DNA from: an uncultured Bacteroides sp.
GTDB lineage: Bacteria; Bacteroidota; Bacteroidia; Bacteroidales; Bacteroidaceae
Length of the DNA stretch: 64,000 nt
Reading direction: 5' to 3'
NCBI GenBank assembly: GCA_900552075.1
Contig: URYL01000007.1
Coordinates: 1 to 64,000, forward strand
A program made the position numbers and the translations under genes. Below, piece by piece: positions 60,345-64,000 of this stretch; positions within the stretch are counted from its first letter, which is position 1, and each line of letters starts with the position of its first letter. Below the pieces are notes generated by a model. That model worked only from the letters and a program-made list of their open reading frames with translations, was not told the DNA's origin and did no database searches.

Positions 60345-62375
60345 ATGAAAAATAACCGAATCTTAATTACCGCAGGCTTGCTTCTGATCAGCACAACCAT
60401 GCTTTACGGACAATCAAAAACCGTTTGGCTTGACGACCTGGATTTAACGGCTGTCACACAAGGTAATGGAGTAGCCATGAAAAACAAATCTGTAGACGGG
60501 AAAACCCTCACCATCGGAGGACAGACATTCGAACGTGGAGTAGGTACTCATTCCGTCAGCGAACTGGCCATCCAACTGGATGGAAAAGCCACTTTATTCA
60601 CAGCACACGTAGGAATGGATGATGAAATTCTGGCCCATAAACCCTCCGCTGAGTTCATTGTTATTGGCGACGGCAAACAATTATGGTCCAGCGGAATCAT
60701 GACTGCCGGAGATGCCGCCAAACCTTGTTCCGTATCGCTGAAAGGAATAAAAATGCTGGAACTGATTGTAGATGAAGGAAACGATAACAATTATTACGAC
60801 CATGCCGACTGGGCCGATGCCAAAATCCAATCCACGGGCCCCGAAAGTTTCCCAACCATAAAGTTTATCGCCACAGAGCCCTATATACTGACTCCCCCGG
60901 CTCCGGCTACCCCAAGAATAAACAATGCCTCTGTATTCGGAGTCCGTCCAGGCTCCCCCTTCCAGTTTCAGGTAGCCGTTACAGGCGACCGTCCCATGAA
61001 GTTCTCTGCCCAAGGCCTTCCCAAAGGACTGGAAATAAATCCGGAGACAGGCCTCATCACCGGAAAACTGGATAAATCAGGTACATATAAAGTAACACTG
61101 AAAGCACAGAATTCCAAAGGGAAAGCCGAACAGACCTTCCAAATCAAGTGCGGCGACCGAATCGCCCTCACTCCACCCATGGGATGGAACAGCTGGAATT
61201 GTTTCGGACATGAAGTATCAGCTGAAAAAGTGAAGAAAGCTGCCGAAGCCATGGTAAAAAGCGGATTAATCAACTATGGATGGACTTATATAAACATAGA
61301 CGATTCATGGCAGCATCACCGTGACCCCAACGACCCTACCCGGGGAGGCAAACTGCGCAACGAACAGGGTTACATTATCCCCAACGCACAATTCCCCAAC
61401 ATGAAAGGACTGACAGATTACATACACTCACTTGGATTGAAAACGGGCATTTATTCCTCACCCGGTCCATGGACCTGTGGAGGCTGTGCCGGAAGTTTCG
61501 GTTATGAAAAACAAGATGCAGAGCAGTACGCCCAATGGGGATTTGATTACCTGAAATATGACTGGTGCAGCTATGGAGGCGTACTTGACCGCAATCTGGA
61601 CACCGACCCCTACAGTGTCTCTTCTTTGGCTTTCCAAGGAGGAGGAGACTCCCTCGTAGGCAGAAAACCCTTCAAAATTATGGGCGATTATTTACGGCAG
61701 CAACCCAGAGACATCGTCTATAGCTTATGCCAGTATGGCATGGGAGACGTATGGAAATGGGGAGACTCCGTAGGCGGACAAAGCTGGCGTACGACCAACG
61801 ACATTACCGACACCTGGGAAAGCGTAAAAAACATCGCTCTCTCCCAAGACCGTTCTGCAGCCTGGTCCAAACCCGGAAACTGGAACGATCCGGATATGCT
61901 GGTTCTCGGTATTGTAGGTTGGGGAAATCCACATCAAACCAAACTGAAGCCCGACGAGCAATATCTTCATTTCAGTCTTTGGAGCCTGTTTTCCGCTCCT
62001 CTCTTAATAGGATGCGACTTGGAGAAACTGGATGACTTCACATTCAACCTGCTGACAAACAATGAAGTCATAGCCATTGATCAGGATCCTCTTGGCAAAC
62101 AAGCCACGTGTGTATATCAAATTGGAGAACTGCGAATTTACGTAAAAGAACTGGCCGACGGAGGAAAAGCGGTCGGTTTCTGTAACTTCGACCGGGAAAA
62201 AGCAGACATTTCTTTCCATGAGTTTGACAAATTGGACATCACCGGTACACAAACAGTACGCGACCTCTGGCGACAAAAGGACATCAAGACACTCGATACC
62301 CGCCAGGAATCCCTTTCACTTCATGTTCCAGCCCATGGAGTATTACTCTATAAATTCAAACCCGCCCACAAATAA
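60345..62375 (+). CDS. GH27 alpha-galactosidase with NPCBM domain
   Basis: A 676-residue exported enzyme with a signal peptide (to about 22, LYGQ). The N-terminal NPCBM carbohydrate-binding domain covers about residues 26-160 (VWLDDLDLTAVTQGNG, GVGTHSVSELAIQLDG). An Ig-like putative domain (about 180-270) follows, then the GH27 barrel: PPMGWNSWNCFGHEVS, WTYINIDDSWQ, LKTGIYSSPGPWTC, nucleophile Asp in YLKYDWCSYGG, and the acid/base Asp in NWNDPDMLVLG. A beta-sandwich closes it. It removes terminal alpha-linked galactose from plant oligosaccharides or galactomannan. No SusC/D pair is adjacent. Confidence 0.93.
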   Translation: MKNNRILITAGLLLISTTMLYGQSKTVWLDDLDLTAVTQGNGVAMKNKSVDGKTLTIGGQTFERGVGTHSVSELAIQLDGKATLFTAHVGMDDEILAHKPSAEFIVIGDGKQLWSSGIMTAGDAAKPCSVSLKGIKMLELIVDEGNDNNYYDHADWADAKIQSTGPESFPTIKFIATEPYILTPPAPATPRINNASVFGVRPGSPFQFQVAVTGDRPMKFSAQGLPKGLEINPETGLITGKLDKSGTYKVTLKAQNSKGKAEQTFQIKCGDRIALTPPMGWNSWNCFGHEVSAEKVKKAAEAMVKSGLINYGWTYINIDDSWQHHRDPNDPTRGGKLRNEQGYIIPNAQFPNMKGLTDYIHSLGLKTGIYSSPGPWTCGGCAGSFGYEKQDAEQYAQWGFDYLKYDWCSYGGVLDRNLDTDPYSVSSLAFQGGGDSLVGRKPFKIMGDYLRQQPRDIVYSLCQYGMGDVWKWGDSVGGQSWRTTNDITDTWESVKNIALSQDRSAAWSKPGNWNDPDMLVLGIVGWGNPHQTKLKPDEQYLHFSLWSLFSAPLLIGCDLEKLDDFTFNLLTNNEVIAIDQDPLGKQATCVYQIGELRIYVKELADGGKAVGFCNFDREKADISFHEFDKLDITGTQTVRDLWRQKDIKTLDTRQESLSLHVPAHGVLLYKFKPAHK

Positions 62376-62388
62376 TTTTTTAGAACCG

Positions 62389-62430
62389 AAAGAGACTGTT
62401 TCATTTTTCCGAAACGGTCTCTTTTTTATT
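62389..62430 (+). terminator. Terminator after the alpha-galactosidase gene
   Basis: A 14-base stem with one G-T pair (62389-62402 with 62411-62424) and an 8-base loop, then TTTTTATTTTT. Confidence 0.9.
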
Positions 62431-62493
62431 TTTACCATTGATAACCACCGTATCATTCAGAATCCCCCTATATAAAAAAACAAACCTCAGGAC

Positions 62494-62591
62494 AAATTCT
62501 CTGTTTCACACTGTGGGATACAAGAACCACAGTGTGGGATATATATTTCACAGTGTGGTACACAAATTCCACACCGTGGAACAGAGAATTT
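62494..62591. repeat. 21-bp phased palindrome element, copy B
   Basis: Four sites CACA(C/G)TGTG centred at 62511, 62532, 62553 and 62574, exactly 21 bases apart; the last reads CACACCGTG. The whole 98-bp block is closed by a perfect 12-bp inverted repeat (62494-62505 with 62580-62591) and is close to symmetric overall. It matches copy A at 42921-43014 over nearly its full length. It lies between two convergent genes. Confidence 0.88.
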
Positions 62592-62646
62592 ATCAGAGTA
62601 TTTTACAGAAAATATCGAAGACTTCCGAAGGAATGACTGGCAGCGC

Positions 62647-63243
62647 TCAGAAAACCAATCCTATTCCCATAGAAAGTGAATGACGAAAATCGCTTACTGT
62701 ACCCAAATAGGTTATGTTTCCAGTATCAAGATTGTAATCGTAGGAAGGAATACCGGCAAATTCCTTCAAGTTGTATCCTATCTGAAAATTCAATCCAAAA
62801 TGTCGGCCGAACATTTTCGTGTAGCCTATACCCAAATCCCACATCCAACCGGGATCTATGGCAATATTAGAAAAACATCCATACCCAAGATTCGTATAGA
62901 TATAACCTTTCGGAATACTTGAAACAGGTTTATAACGGAATGTGGCATAAACGGGGATGGTATTGAAATCGGGGTGAGTATACCGGTCGGCCCCGATACC
63001 GATTCCGGCAGCGAATCTGGAGGTAAAATCGTACAGGGCCGTCAGGTGAAGAGAATGTCCCGCCATGCTACCGCTGTTCCATTGCAACTTGTTTGCCAGT
63101 CCCAGATTATAGTGATAGTCCAACAGCACATGGAATTTCGGGGCGTTTTTAATCGGTTTCTGGAGTTCCTGCCCCGCAACTTCTCCAAAACTGATGAGTG
63201 AAAATAATATTCCAGCAAGAAAAAAGATGTGTTTTGTTTTCAT
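62647..63243 (-). CDS. Hypothetical outer-membrane beta-barrel protein
   Basis: A 198-residue exported protein. The ATG at 63243 starts a clear signal peptide (KTKHIFFLAGILFSLISFGEVAGQ); the longer frame adds 17 residues with no signal character. About eight amphipathic strands follow, with frequent Gly, Tyr and Trp (VLLDYHYNLGLANKLQ, FAAGIGIGADRYTHPD, WMWDLGIGYTKMFGRHFGLNFQIGYN), ending SMGIGLVF with a terminal Phe as in barrel proteins. It follows the lipoprotein gene after 51 bases with a small hairpin between (63261-63267 with 63275-63281). The pair is likely co-transcribed; function unknown. Confidence 0.72.
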   Translation of the reverse strand: MKTKHIFFLAGILFSLISFGEVAGQELQKPIKNAPKFHVLLDYHYNLGLANKLQWNSGSMAGHSLHLTALYDFTSRFAAGIGIGADRYTHPDFNTIPVYATFRYKPVSSIPKGYIYTNLGYGCFSNIAIDPGWMWDLGIGYTKMFGRHFGLNFQIGYNLKEFAGIPSYDYNLDTGNITYLGTVSDFRHSLSMGIGLVF

Positions 63244-63294
63244 ATTCTTCGGTTTTAACCATTGGGACAGAACCTCCCAATAGCACATTATCAA

Positions 63295-63858
63295 TCAGTG
63301 TATATTTCCTTTAGGGTCTATCTGAAGAGCCAATACCAGACCATCGTTCACCACATTCTTGCCTGATCGTTTTATCGTTCTCCGGTCTAATGTAATACTT
63401 TCGATGGTGATTGAAGTATGACTACCTATCGGCATAGGAGGTTTGCTCATATCCTGATATTGAAATACACATTTTAAAGTAACTTTCTGCTTATGAATCT
63501 TTAAGGTGATTTCTGTCGTAGCAGTGCCTTGTGTCCGGTTTGCAGAGAATTTTATATTTTTCCTATTAGGCAAATCGGCCGAAATTAACAGATAAGATTT
63601 CCCTTTTATCTGTTTCATCTGGCAGGGAAGCATTGCTTGTGATTCGTTTCCAAAAGCGGAAACAGCTGCCGCAAATTCTTTATTGCTCAGCAAATCTTTA
63701 CCGGTTTCATCATTGCAGGTTATCAGGATCCGGTTGTTTTCCTGTGTGGCTGACATGGGGGAATACTCGTCTTTGCGGCAAGACCCCAAGAGGATACTTA
63801 TTACAGCGAATAAAGCTAAAGTAGCCAAGTTGTTAGGGATACATACAAATTTCTTCAT
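63295..63858 (-). CDS. Hypothetical lipoprotein, probably surface-exposed
   Basis: A 187-residue lipoprotein. The start at 63858 gives KKFVCIPNNLATLALFAVISILLGSC as signal; the longer frame starts 14 residues upstream. The residues after the lipid Cys, RKDE, resemble the K-(D/E)2 surface-export signal of Bacteroidetes lipoproteins, so it may be displayed on the cell surface. The body is beta-rich with no recognised family (LITCNDETGKDLL, KIHKQKVTLKCVFQYQD). It has a hairpin CTGCC-ATTG-GGCAG (63879-63892) just upstream of the start. Partner: the barrel gene downstream. Confidence 0.65.
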   Translation of the reverse strand: MKKFVCIPNNLATLALFAVISILLGSCRKDEYSPMSATQENNRILITCNDETGKDLLSNKEFAAAVSAFGNESQAMLPCQMKQIKGKSYLLISADLPNRKNIKFSANRTQGTATTEITLKIHKQKVTLKCVFQYQDMSKPPMPIGSHTSITIESITLDRRTIKRSGKNVVNDGLVLALQIDPKGNIH

Positions 63859-64000
63859 AATGGTTTTTTCTTTGAAAACTGCCATTGGGCAGAAAACCAC
63901 TATGAGCTCATGGTTAATATTTATTAATCAGAATATTCAACATGTCGTACATCTTGCCTGGGAGATTTTGAGAGTATGCCCCTAATCGTATTGCGTTTTT

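Noticed and set aside
63901..64000. Possible gene fragment at the right edge
   Set aside because: No frame with a start, signal peptide or homology could be supported in the last 100 bases.

Overview
The window looks like chromosome from a gut Bacteroidales bacterium (Bacteroides/Phocaeicola type). The evidence is the gene content: a PCMD-domain protein, DUF4492 next to cydAB, a GH43/GH43 fusion, GH27 with an NPCBM domain, META-domain lipoproteins and carboxynorspermidine synthase. In addition, the -7 motif TAnnTTTG recurs directly upstream of gene starts, often with TTTG 18-20 bases further upstream; this is the primary sigma factor promoter of Bacteroides. No Shine-Dalgarno pattern is evident. 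There is no rRNA, tRNA, CRISPR array, insertion sequence or prophage. Most of the window is core chromosome.

Layout. 1-7 kb: the 5' part of gap, a secreted PCMD protein, a SPOR lipoprotein, a small envelope operon (YtxH, holin-like membrane protein, unknown) and a tricorn-like protease. 7-13 kb: a double GH43 enzyme, a 22-bp phased palindrome array, and the cytochrome bd operon. 13-19.4 kb: a MacAB/TolC-type export operon followed by a LytS/LytTR two-component pair. 19.4-26.8 kb: a probable small RNA, queE-queD, a coiled-coil protein with zapA, rny, a patatin, pepP and a secreted C1 peptidase. 27-35 kb: recJ-recQ and a marR-tolC-emrA-emrB drug efflux operon. 35-40.6 kb: an orphan GH13 C-terminal domain, purT, a double META lipoprotein, carboxynorspermidine synthase and bcp-recA.

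40.6-43.2 kb is an AT-rich accessory patch. It holds unrecognised genes (one split by a one-base frame change at a T6/UUUUUUA site), a probable structured non-coding RNA with its own promoter, and a 21-bp phased palindrome element. A second copy of that element lies at 62.5 kb. 43.2-53.1 kb: an unrecognised secreted HExxH protein, an amidase with a thioredoxin-like protein, an XRE-cupin regulator with an acyl-CoA ligase, a divergent Dxs-like enzyme, a TapB-like protein, a TPR protein and a PatB-type lyase.

53.2-57.4 kb is a complete phenylalanine/tyrosine operon (pheA, aminotransferase, DAHP synthase/chorismate mutase, tyrA). In front of it is a Phe/Tyr-rich leader peptide followed by competing terminator and antiterminator hairpins, a textbook-like transcription attenuator. 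The window ends with an outer-membrane barrel, a GHL10 hydrolase, a GH27 alpha-galactosidase and a barrel/lipoprotein pair.

The most interesting items are the attenuator, the two candidate non-coding RNAs, the phased palindrome arrays, the possible -1 frameshift site and the Dxs-like enzyme that appears to lack the phosphate-binding arginines of true DXS.
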